The notes under the pieces were generated by a model. The model had not been told where the DNA came from and searched no databases. It was given only the letters and a program-made list of their open reading frames with translations. DNA of 64,000 nt from Guptibacillus hwajinpoensis. Lineage in GTDB: Bacteria > Bacillota > Bacilli > Bacillales > Guptibacillaceae. This document shows positions 52,720 to 59,510 of the stretch, one piece after another (the first letter of the stretch is position 1; every line of letters begins with the position of its first letter). The translations under genes and the position numbers were made by a program. The stretch is from the NCBI RefSeq assembly GCF_020171785.1, contig NZ_JAIVAE010000002.1, forward strand, positions 62,001 through 126,000, written 5' to 3'.

Positions 52720-52821
52720 TATAGTAAAGAAACGCGATAGCTTGTGCCCACAAGTCTATCTCCTCAATTAACAGCTCTGTAAGCGAATGCTGGATTCGCT
52801 TACAGAGCTATTTTTTTTTTA
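52720..52821 (+). ncRNA. Candidate small RNA with two hairpins and terminator
   Basis: A TATAGT box (52720-52725) predicts a start near 52732. Then hairpin 1 is GATAG-CTTGTG / CACAAG-CTATC with a one-base bulge (52736-52760). A single-stranded linker follows, TCTCCTCAATTAAC, of which TCTCCTC is complementary to GAGGAGA ribosome sites. Hairpin 2 is a perfect 16-bp stem (AGCTCTGTAAGCGAAT / ATTCGCTTACAGAGCT) with T10, an intrinsic terminator. No open frame fits. The -35 is poor, so it could simply be the mntABCD terminator. Confidence 0.5.
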
Positions 52822-52869
52822 TAAAAGAGTAAGTTTCCTAATAATGGTTTGAAAAAAATGACCCTTTTA

Positions 52870-52895
52870 GATTGAAAGTAATCATTTTTGGGAAT
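52870..52895 (+). promoter_or_regulatory. Possible SigB promoter of the DUF1206 gene
   Basis: GATTGA and GGGAAT with a 14-bp spacer resemble the SigB pattern; the -35 is weak. Confidence 0.35.
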
Positions 52896-52941
52896 AGAGA
52901 GAGTGGATAAATGATCTGAGATGAATGGAAGGAGAATGGTG

Positions 52942-53781
52942 ATGGATACTGGGACAGCAGCAAAACACAAAGCAAAACAAGCGTCAAATGATGTAAAGCC
53001 CTGGATTAGAGGCCTTGCAAGAATGGGGTATGCAGCAAAAGGCGTTGTCTATTTAATTATAGGAATTCTAGCATTTCAGGCAGCGTTTGGTCCTGGAGGA
53101 AAAACAACGGACTCTAAAGGGGCTTTCGCAACGATTGCAGGAAAACCTTTTGGTGAAGCCCTTTTGTGGATTCTTATTGTAGGATTAATCGGTTACTCCG
53201 TTTGGAAAGGAATCCAGGCGATTAAAGATCCTGATAGTTATGGCAATGATACGAAAGGTATTTTAATACGAACAGGATTCTTTGGCGCTGGTGTCATTCA
53301 TTTATTCCTTGCGTATAACGCCGTTTCAATTATTACGAGAGCAGGTAGTTCATCTTCTGGTGGTAAACAATCAATGTCTGCTAAATTATTAGGCCAACCA
53401 TTTGGTCAGTGGGTTATTGGATTTATCGGCTTATGTTTTATAGGTTTTGGCGTTTATCAAGTAATTAGAGGGTATAAGAAATCATTTATGAAACAACTAA
53501 AGCAGTATGAAATGCATAACCAAGAAGAATGGTGGGGTAAGCGAGCTGGACAAATTGGTCTTGCAGCTCGAGGCGTTGTTTTTACTATGATGGGTGTGTT
53601 CTTTATTCAAACAGCAATTACAGCTAACCCTGATAAAACAAAAGGGCTTGATGGCGCACTGTCAGAACTAGCGAAACAACCATACGGCGCTATTCTGCTA
53701 GGATTAGTAGCTATTGGATTTATTGCTTACGGCATCTTTATGTTCGTTAAAGGGAAGAATAGAAGAATGAATTTTTCATAA
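52942..53781 (+). CDS. DUF1206-family membrane protein
   Basis: A 279-aa protein of three DUF1206 repeats, each two TM helices. The repeat signature is ARMGYAAKGVVYLIIGILAF, then RTGFFGAGVIHLFLAYNAV and RAGQIGLAARGVVFTMMGVF, each after a short basic helix, with interior GKPFGxxLL turns. The family is widespread and often stress-related, with no known activity. The ATG at 52942 follows AAGGAG by seven bases. A possible SigB promoter precedes it. Confidence 0.83.
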   Translation: MDTGTAAKHKAKQASNDVKPWIRGLARMGYAAKGVVYLIIGILAFQAAFGPGGKTTDSKGAFATIAGKPFGEALLWILIVGLIGYSVWKGIQAIKDPDSYGNDTKGILIRTGFFGAGVIHLFLAYNAVSIITRAGSSSSGGKQSMSAKLLGQPFGQWVIGFIGLCFIGFGVYQVIRGYKKSFMKQLKQYEMHNQEEWWGKRAGQIGLAARGVVFTMMGVFFIQTAITANPDKTKGLDGALSELAKQPYGAILLGLVAIGFIAYGIFMFVKGKNRRMNFS

Positions 53782-53802
53782 TCGCAACGATGTAAGAAGG
53801 TG

Positions 53803-54129
53803 ATGGAACTGAAAAACGTTACACTTGAAGAAACAAAAGAAGGAATTGAGCAGAATCGCCTGTACTTTTTGTACTTATATGGTACGAATTGTTCCGTGTG
53901 TCATGCACTGTTGCCTCAAGTAGAGGAAGTACTAAAGGATTTCCCACAAATTACGCGGGAAAAGCTCAATGTTCATGAAATTCCTGAAGCCGCTGGAGCT
54001 TTTTCGGTTTTTACAATCCCTGTTCTTTTGTTGTATGTTAATGGAAAAGAAAGCATTAGAGAAGCTAGGTTTGTTAACATCGAATCTTTTCGTTCTTCGC
54101 TTAATCGAATCGTAACATTGTTGGACTAG
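53803..54129 (+). CDS. Thioredoxin-family protein with CxxC
   Basis: A 108-aa thioredoxin fold: FLYLYGTNCSVCHALLPQVE holds the redox pair CSVC (instead of CGPC), and the cis-Pro region is FSVFTIPVLLLYVNGKE. It resembles B. subtilis YusE/YtpP-type small thioredoxins. The ribosome site AGAAGGTGAT overlaps the start, so the exact start is uncertain. No obvious partner gene. Confidence 0.82.
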   Translation: MELKNVTLEETKEGIEQNRLYFLYLYGTNCSVCHALLPQVEEVLKDFPQITREKLNVHEIPEAAGAFSVFTIPVLLLYVNGKESIREARFVNIESFRSSLNRIVTLLD

Positions 54130-54148
54130 AATCACTCATTTAGTGGTG

Positions 54149-54193
54149 CACCCCGAAAGTTAGAGTTGAAGACTAACTTTAGGGGTGTTTTTT
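54149..54193 (+). terminator. Terminator after the thioredoxin-like gene
   Basis: Stem CACCCC-AAAGTTAG / CTAACTTT-GGGGTG with single mismatch, then T6. It overlaps the first possible start of the next gene. Confidence 0.75.
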
Positions 54194-55667
54194 GTTTGAA
54201 AAAACATATACACTCGAATGGAAAATTCAGTATACTGAACATAACTCTTTTGGAAAGGAATTATGTGACAGTAGAATGAATCACGCGAAACAATTAACTT
54301 CAACCTCTGAAACTTCTCTTTTTATTATTTTATTAGTATTTAGTATTCTCACGTATATTTTCTTGTTTTTTTCTGTTATTGGAATCGTGATTATCGCACT
54401 ATTATGGTTGATTTCCTTTTTTAGCCATGGTCTTTTTCTTGGTCAAATTAGAAGTAATGGAGTGAAGATAACTGACAGCCAGTACCCTCAAATCCACCAA
54501 AAGGTTTGTGATCTATGTAAGGAAATGAATATTATTAAAATTCCAAGTGTTTATGTGGTGGAATCGGCAGGGATCTTAAATGCATTTGCGACGCGTTTGT
54601 TAGGTCGTAATTTTGTTGTACTCTATTCAGATATCTTTGAACTGATTGAAGAAGGTGCTGAGGATGAAGTGACATTTATTCTTGCTCATGAGCTCGCTCA
54701 TATTAAACGAAATCACATTTTAAAGCAAATCCTGCTTTTACCAGGTAATGTCGTTCCATTTCTAGGTTCAGCCTATTCTAGAGCATGTGAATATACATGT
54801 GATCGAATGGGCGCGTATTTCATAGAAAATGGAGAGCGTGCAGGGAACGGATTAATGATTCTTGCGGTAGGAAAGCGCTTATACCAAAGTGTGAACAAAG
54901 ATGCTTACATCGTGCAACTCCAAACTGAGAGAAGTTTTTTTGTGTGGTTAAGTGAACTGCTGTCGACGCATCCATCGCTACCTAAACGAATAGCTGCAGT
55001 AGAGACATTTATGAATATGCGGGAAGAAACGCATTTTCCTGCTCCTCGAAAGAAAATAGTTATTCTTTCACTAATCATTTTTCTTTTCTTTGTAGGTGGA
55101 GTTGGATCAGCGGTAGTTGCATCGGAAGTGATTATTCCGTCCCTTTCCTCAGTATTTGAGGAGGAAAGCGTGTTTGATGATGGGGAGGTTACCGACATTA
55201 CCCCACTTATGGAAGCCATTATGTCAGAAGGTGAAGTGGAATTTCAGTCGCTAATCTCAACCGTCAATCTGGAGGCAACGGATGCTGACGGTTGGAATGC
55301 ACTTCATTATGCTGCAGAATATCCGGAAGATGAAAAAATGCTTGAGACACTTCTGGAGCTTGGAATGAATCCTGATATAAAGGATGATTATGGTATGACC
55401 CCGCTCATGGTAGCAAGTCAAAATGGCTTTGTTTCTAAAGTTGAGCTTCTACTCGGGGCTGGAGCAGATCCAAATCTTGAAGATCAGGAAGGGTGGACCC
55501 CGCTTATTTATACCGCTTACATGGAGCCAACCAATCGATACAATCTTTATAAAGTGCTTCTTGCAGCTGGTGGGGACCCTTTAAAGAAAGATGAAGCAGG
55601 TTATACTGCAATTGACTATGCACGAGATGCAGGAAATGAAGCAGACGTTAAGTTGTTATCTCAATAA
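54192..55667 (+). CDS. M48 metalloprotease fused to ankyrin repeats
   Basis: A 491-aa (or 463-aa) protein. Two TM helices at about 42-78, then an M48 zinc protease domain with HELAH (His166, Glu167, His170) and the third ligand Glu200 in ACEYTCDRMG. A further TM helix lies at about 287-312, then an acidic linker and four ankyrin repeats (about 335-490, e.g. DGWNALHYAAEYPEDEKML, YGMTPLMVASQNGFVSKVEL). The TTG at 54192 lies in a terminator, so ATG 54276 is a plausible true start. If both TM hairpin and TM3 hold, the ankyrins face outside the cell. Target unknown. Confidence 0.82.
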   Translation: MFEKTYTLEWKIQYTEHNSFGKELCDSRMNHAKQLTSTSETSLFIILLVFSILTYIFLFFSVIGIVIIALLWLISFFSHGLFLGQIRSNGVKITDSQYPQIHQKVCDLCKEMNIIKIPSVYVVESAGILNAFATRLLGRNFVVLYSDIFELIEEGAEDEVTFILAHELAHIKRNHILKQILLLPGNVVPFLGSAYSRACEYTCDRMGAYFIENGERAGNGLMILAVGKRLYQSVNKDAYIVQLQTERSFFVWLSELLSTHPSLPKRIAAVETFMNMREETHFPAPRKKIVILSLIIFLFFVGGVGSAVVASEVIIPSLSSVFEEESVFDDGEVTDITPLMEAIMSEGEVEFQSLISTVNLEATDADGWNALHYAAEYPEDEKMLETLLELGMNPDIKDDYGMTPLMVASQNGFVSKVELLLGAGADPNLEDQEGWTPLIYTAYMEPTNRYNLYKVLLAAGGDPLKKDEAGYTAIDYARDAGNEADVKLLSQ

Positions 55668-55732
55668 TGGAAAAGTCACAGGGTGTTGACCCCTTTTTAT
55701 GAAGTGACACTAATAGGAGAGGTGGAAGTAGA

Positions 55733-56230
55733 ATGGATGATTCTCAAGTGTTAAATCAATATACGTTTTGGCGCTATCGTACGATTCAAGCGCTGGATGC
55801 TGTCACAGAAGAACAAGCTGATTGTCTGCCGGAAGGTTTTACGAATACGGTTCGTTGGAATTTAGGGCATATTCTTGTGACGGCTGAATTTGCTTTAGAC
55901 CGCTTTACAGATAAGGAAAAAAGCCTGCCTGGAAATTACTCTCCGTTATTTAAAGCGGGAACTCGCCCACAGCAATGGGCGGAATCACCGCCTTCACTTG
56001 CAGAGATAAAATACTACTTATTAGAGCAAATTAACTGTATAAAGGAATTGGAAGGTAAACTTCACGATCCGCTTCAACATGAATTTTCAATAGGCTCTTA
56101 TTTGGAACTCGAGACAATTGGAGAACTTTTATTATTTCTTATGAATCATGAAAATCTTCATCTTGGAACAATTAGTGGCATAAAACGAGCCCAAGGTATA
56201 AAAGAACTTTGGAAAAAAGCATCTGTATGA
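55733..56230 (+). CDS. DinB-superfamily protein
   Basis: A 165-aa four-helix-bundle protein. The His triad of the DinB/YfiT fold appears as WNLGHILVTAEFALD and MNHENLHLGTISGIKRAQG. Members are metal-binding, some being bacillithiol-S-transferases. AGGAGAGG precedes the ATG. Partner substrates unknown. It is followed by a strong terminator. Confidence 0.85.
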   Translation: MDDSQVLNQYTFWRYRTIQALDAVTEEQADCLPEGFTNTVRWNLGHILVTAEFALDRFTDKEKSLPGNYSPLFKAGTRPQQWAESPPSLAEIKYYLLEQINCIKELEGKLHDPLQHEFSIGSYLELETIGELLLFLMNHENLHLGTISGIKRAQGIKELWKKASV

Positions 56231-56239
56231 GTACAGTCA

Positions 56240-56268
56240 AAAACGCGTGTGTTTCACGCGTTTTTTTG
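56240..56268 (+). terminator. Terminator after the dinB-like gene
   Basis: Stem AAACGCGTG / CACGCGTTT, loop TGTTT, T7. Confidence 0.88.
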
Positions 56269-56355
56269 TTTGGTTACAAAAAACGTCTTCTAAGGCAAGC
56301 TAAGACGCTAGGTATTTGTAAAAAACACAGGAATTTTAAATTTTCTAAAAAAAGG

Positions 56356-56385
56356 TTGAACACTTTTGAAAAGTTGTTATATAAT
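56356..56385 (+). promoter_or_regulatory. Promoter of the zinc-peptide/malate-synthase-like/aceA operon
   Basis: TTGAAC and TATAAT with an 18-bp spacer; predicted start near 56392. Confidence 0.72.
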
Positions 56386-56412
56386 ACTAACAAATAAAAC
56401 AAATTGTATTAT
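56381..56412. promoter_or_regulatory. Dyad at the aceA operon start
   Basis: ATAATAC (56381-56387) and GTATTAT (56406-56412) form an inverted repeat straddling the -10 and the predicted start, a good place for an operator. Confidence 0.4.
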
Positions 56413-56433
56413 AACAGATGGAGGGATTCAAAA

Positions 56434-56580
56434 ATGGATTGTTACACTTGTTATGGAAATGGTGAACTTGAATGTCCGCACTGTCATGGGAAAGAAAGAA
56501 AAAATGAAGGTTGTCACCACTGTGAGGGAGAAGGATGCGTTGGATGTCACCGCTGTAATAGTAGCGGTAGGCTTGAATAG
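56434..56580 (+). CDS. 48-aa CxxCxGxG zinc-ribbon protein
   Basis: A cysteine-rich protein with DnaJ-type elements: CYTCYGNGELEC, then CPHCHGKERK, CHHCEGEGC and CHRCNSSG. Eleven of 48 residues are Cys, enough for two zinc sites as in a DnaJ zinc-finger domain. GGAGGG precedes the ATG. It is the first gene of the operon with the malate-synthase-like gene and aceA, 11 bp before the next start. It is easily missed because a longer frame overlaps it in another phase. Function unknown; a chaperone or regulator of the downstream enzymes is possible. Confidence 0.72.
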   Translation: MDCYTCYGNGELECPHCHGKERKNEGCHHCEGEGCVGCHRCNSSGRLE

Positions 56581-56591
56581 GAGGGAAAGCT

Positions 56592-57614
56592 GTGCTTGAT
56601 GAAATTGTTGAAAGCGCTAACGTTCAAGGAAGTGACTTACTAACACATGAAGCGATGATGTTTCTAGAGAAGCTTCATCGTCGCTTTCATCAAGATCTAC
56701 ATCAGTTAGAAGAACAGCAAATATCGAATGGTCAACTTCTAATGGTAACAAAGGATATCAGAGAAGCTAGTTGGGAAGTAAAAGCTGTTCGTAAAGACCT
56801 TCAAGAGAGACGCGTCGTTCTCAAGAATTCGTCCTCTCCATTAGAGTCGTTACCTCAAAAATCTGGCGCCAATCTTTTTATAGCTGATTACTTTACAGAA
56901 TCGCTTTCTTTCACTGATCGTTTGATTGCACAGGAAAATCTGAAGTTGTTTATTCAAAAGAATTTTTTTCACACGGTTCAAAAACCAATTGCTGTAATGA
57001 TTACACCTTCTGACTGGAGAAGGAAAGATACGATTAATGGTTTGCAAATGTCAGCTAGTCTAGTAGATTTTGGTCTTTATGTTTTTCATCATACTGAGAC
57101 TTTAAAAAGAAATGGTTCAGCTCCATACCTTTGCTTAAAAGGGCTAGCGACTTACGAGGAAGCGAAGTGGTGGAATAACGTTCTTACTTATTTAGAAAGA
57201 GAAATGAATTTGACAGAAGGCACAATGAAAGCAACAATCACGATCACAATGGAAAATGTTCATCAAACAGAAGAAATGCTTTATGAACTACGTAACCATT
57301 GTGCGGGGATTCACTTGATAGAAGGAAACAGGGGGATAACGGACGTAGCAAGATCTGTTATTAGTATTGGACACAAGCGAAAAACCCACGTCATTAGTGA
57401 GGGTAGTGAAAAGAAAAGACAGGCGGATCTTTTCGAAACACTCACTCGAGAAGCGGTAGAAGGATTTGATGGTAAATGCGTCACAGACGCTAGTTTGATA
57501 CAGATGATAAAAGGCATTTGGAATCATTATATGCCTGAACCAAATCAAATCTGGAAAAAGCGAAATGAATATTTAAGTATATTGGCTGATTTGAACCAAA
57601 CAAAAATTGTCTAA
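56592..57614 (+). CDS. Degenerate malate synthase A homologue
   Basis: A 340-aa intact frame that aligns with malate synthase A (about 530 aa): LTHEAMMFLEKLHRRF near the N-terminus, ERRVVL, FIADYFTESLSF in place of FMADFEDS, LVDFGLYVFHH, WWNNVLTYLEREMNL, GTMKATITI, LYELRNHCAGI and GFDGK...MPEPNQI. The glyoxylate-binding Arg, the two Mg ligands (Glu of IET, Asp of GRWDY) and the catalytic-base Asp of MEDAATAEISR are all absent; the C-terminal 130 residues and an internal segment of about 45 are missing. Start GTG with GGAGGG upstream. Probably a pseudoenzyme or regulatory protein, not a working synthase. Confidence 0.72.
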   Translation: MLDEIVESANVQGSDLLTHEAMMFLEKLHRRFHQDLHQLEEQQISNGQLLMVTKDIREASWEVKAVRKDLQERRVVLKNSSSPLESLPQKSGANLFIADYFTESLSFTDRLIAQENLKLFIQKNFFHTVQKPIAVMITPSDWRRKDTINGLQMSASLVDFGLYVFHHTETLKRNGSAPYLCLKGLATYEEAKWWNNVLTYLEREMNLTEGTMKATITITMENVHQTEEMLYELRNHCAGIHLIEGNRGITDVARSVISIGHKRKTHVISEGSEKKRQADLFETLTREAVEGFDGKCVTDASLIQMIKGIWNHYMPEPNQIWKKRNEYLSILADLNQTKIV

Positions 57615-57640
57615 CTTAAAAAAATTAGGGGGAATTAATT

Positions 57641-58921
57641 ATGACAAAGCAAACGGCAGCATCACTTCAAGAAAATTGGAAGCAAGAACGTTTTAAAGGA
57701 ATCGAACGCCCATATTCACCTGAGGAAGTGTTGAGGTTGCAGGGATCCATTCAAATTGAGTACACCCTTGCAAAGAGAGGGTCAGAAAGATTATGGAAGC
57801 TCGTTAACGAAGAGGATTTTGTTAACGCGCTAGGTGCTCTTACTGGTAACCAGGCAGTTCAGCAGGTGAAAGCTGGCTTAAAAGCCATATACTTAAGCGG
57901 TTGGCAAGTAGCCGCAGATGCGAATGTATCAGGTCAAATGTATCCGGACCAAAGTTTGTATCCTGTAAACAGCGTACCACAAGTTGTGAAACGAATTAAT
58001 CAAGCGCTCCAACGAGCGGATCAAATTGAACATTCAGAGGGTATTCACGATCGGGATTGGTTTGTGCCAATTGTGGCAGATGCTGAAGCTGGTTTTGGTG
58101 GGGCGCTAAATGTTTTTGAACTTATGAAGTCCATGATTGAAGCCGGTGCAGCTGCTGTCCACTTTGAGGATCAACTTTCTTCAGAGAAGAAATGTGGTCA
58201 CCTTGGAGGAAAGGTTCTTCTTCCAACACAGCAGGCGGTGAAAAACTTAATTTCAGCACGTTTAGCAGCAGATGTGATGGGCGTACCAACCTTAATCATT
58301 GCGCGGACGGATGCGAATGCAGCCAACTTAATTACGAGCGATGTTGATAAATATGATGGTGAATTTTTAACAGGTGAACGCACACCTGAAGGCTTTTTCT
58401 ACACGAAACCAGGTCTTGATCAGGCGATTGCAAGAGGCCTTGCTTATGCGCCGTACGCTGATCTTATCTGGTGTGAAACGTCTGAACCTAATTTGGAAGA
58501 AGCTCAGAAATTCGCAAATGCTATACATGAGCGTTTCCCTGGAAAATTGCTAGCTTACAACTGTTCGCCTTCTTTTAACTGGAAAAAGAAGTTGGATGAT
58601 GAAACGATCGCTAAATTCCAACGCGAATTAGGTAAGATGGGCTATAAGTTCCAATTTGTTACACTTGCTGGTTTCCATGCGCTCAATCATAGCATGTTCG
58701 AACTTGCACGAGACTATAAGGATAATGGAATGGCAGCTTACTCAAGACTTCAGCAAGCAGAATTTGCTAGTGAGGCAGATGGTTACTCTGCTACAAGACA
58801 CCAGCGTGAGGTTGGAACAGGTTACTTTGATGCTGTATCACAGGTTATTACAGGAGGAACGTCTTCTACGACTGCTTTAAAAGGTTCAACGGAAGAAGAG
58901 CAGTTTACTTCAACGAAATAA
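57641..58921 (+). CDS. aceA: Isocitrate lyase
   Basis: A 426-aa isocitrate lyase, splitting isocitrate into glyoxylate and succinate. The catalytic KKCGH is at residues 183-187 (Cys185), with [28 protein letters not shown] and [10 protein letters not shown] matching the family. GGGGG precedes the ATG, 26 bp after the malate-synthase-like gene. The usual partner is malate synthase; here its partner is degenerate, so an active synthase must lie elsewhere or the lyase serves another route. Confidence 0.96.
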   Translation: MTKQTAASLQENWKQERFKGIERPYSPEEVLRLQGSIQIEYTLAKRGSERLWKLVNEEDFVNALGALTGNQAVQQVKAGLKAIYLSGWQVAADANVSGQMYPDQSLYPVNSVPQVVKRINQALQRADQIEHSEGIHDRDWFVPIVADAEAGFGGALNVFELMKSMIEAGAAAVHFEDQLSSEKKCGHLGGKVLLPTQQAVKNLISARLAADVMGVPTLIIARTDANAANLITSDVDKYDGEFLTGERTPEGFFYTKPGLDQAIARGLAYAPYADLIWCETSEPNLEEAQKFANAIHERFPGKLLAYNCSPSFNWKKKLDDETIAKFQRELGKMGYKFQFVTLAGFHALNHSMFELARDYKDNGMAAYSRLQQAEFASEADGYSATRHQREVGTGYFDAVSQVITGGTSSTTALKGSTEEEQFTSTK

Positions 58922-58926
58922 GAGAA

Positions 58927-58955
58927 AAAACCGGCTGAAATTCAGCCGGTTTTTG
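58927..58955. terminator. Terminator after aceA
   Basis: Stem AAAACCGGCTG / CAGCCGGTTTT with T5; it also faces the transcript of the selenoprotein-like gene. Confidence 0.9.
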
Positions 58956-59020
58956 TGTGGAACGCGTTTAAATAGAGAAAGCGGACTAGAAAACGGAAGG
59001 GTAATGAGGAAAAAACACTT

Positions 59021-59121
59021 ATTTCCGCGATCGTTCCAAGAATTCCGCGAAACGTGCTCATAATTCCGCTAAATTTCGAATATATCCGCGAAAATAGAAT
59101 TAATTCCGCGAAATTGGTTTT
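59021..59121. repeat. Phased 20-21 bp tandem repeat (five units)
   Basis: The core TTCCGCGA (or a one-base variant) starts at 59023, 59043, 59064, 59084 and 59104, spacing 20, 21, 20 and 20 bp, that is about two helical turns, so all cores face the same side. The next three bases are A/T-rich; the rest of each unit differs. No gene overlaps. Confidence 0.8.
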
Positions 59122-59150
59122 GGATCTCTCAGGGACGGCTTCCGCTTTTC

Positions 59151-59269
59151 TTGTCTAGCTGCGCGGGCCAAATCCTCCGGCTGTTTCGCCCTTTCGATTG
59201 AGACAAAAAGCGTCTCATTCGAAAGGGCTCCAACATCCTGCGGATTTAGGCAGGCCCGCTCCGCTTTTC
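59151..59269 (-). repeat. 119-bp covarying palindromic element, copy C
   Basis: Last (distal) copy of the tandem set. Stems read GCGGGCC/GGCCCGC, AAATCC/GGATTT, TGTT/AACA, CCCTTTCGA/TCGAAAGGG and GAGAC/GTCTC. Even the apical arm differs from the other copies yet pairs. Confidence 0.83.
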
Positions 59270-59390
59270 GTGAGATCCAGCTACGACTCGCAGAAACTGC
59301 GATATTTCACTCTTTCACCAGAACACAAAGGGCGTGTTCTAGTTCAAGCGCTCCAATATCTCCGTTTCTAAACGCTCGTCTCCGCTTTTC
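59270..59390 (-). repeat. 121-bp covarying palindromic element, copy D
   Basis: Middle copy. Stems AGAAAC/GTTTCT, ATATT/AATAT and GAACAC/GTGTTC are intact; the outer GACGAGC/GCGAGTC has tandem G.A mismatches and the fourth stem is weak, so this copy is the most decayed. Confidence 0.8.
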
Positions 59391-59509
59391 GTGTCTAGCT
59401 GCAGCGCCCAGACACTCGGTCACTTCACCTTTTCATCCGAACACAAAGACCGTGTTCAAATGAAAAGGCTCCAGTGCCTGCCGTGTCTAAACGGGCGCTT
59501 CCGCTTTTC
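59391..59509 (-). repeat. 119-bp covarying palindromic element, copy E
   Basis: Copy closest to the upstream gene; on the minus strand it begins 2 bp after the selenoprotein-like gene stop. Stems AGCGCCC/GGGCGCT, AGACAC/GTGTCT, CACT/AGTG, CCTTTTCAT/ATGAAAAGG and GAACAC/GTGTTC. Confidence 0.84.
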
Positions 59510-59510
59510 A

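Noticed and set aside
56366-56599. 77-aa frame over the zinc-ribbon gene
   Set aside because: Its start lies before the promoter -10 and it has no ribosome site; the 48-aa Cys-rich frame in another phase has GGAGGG and conserved-type motifs.
59021-59121. CRISPR array
   Set aside because: The repeated core is only about 8 bp, units have no spacers of uniform length beyond 12 bp, and no cas genes are near. A phased tandem repeat explains it better.
59141-59510. Transposon or MITE pair with terminal inverted repeats
   Set aside because: The shared ends (GAAAAGCGGA) are direct, not inverted, no target duplication is visible, and the base changes keep the stems. A structured repeat fits better, although MITE origin is not excluded.
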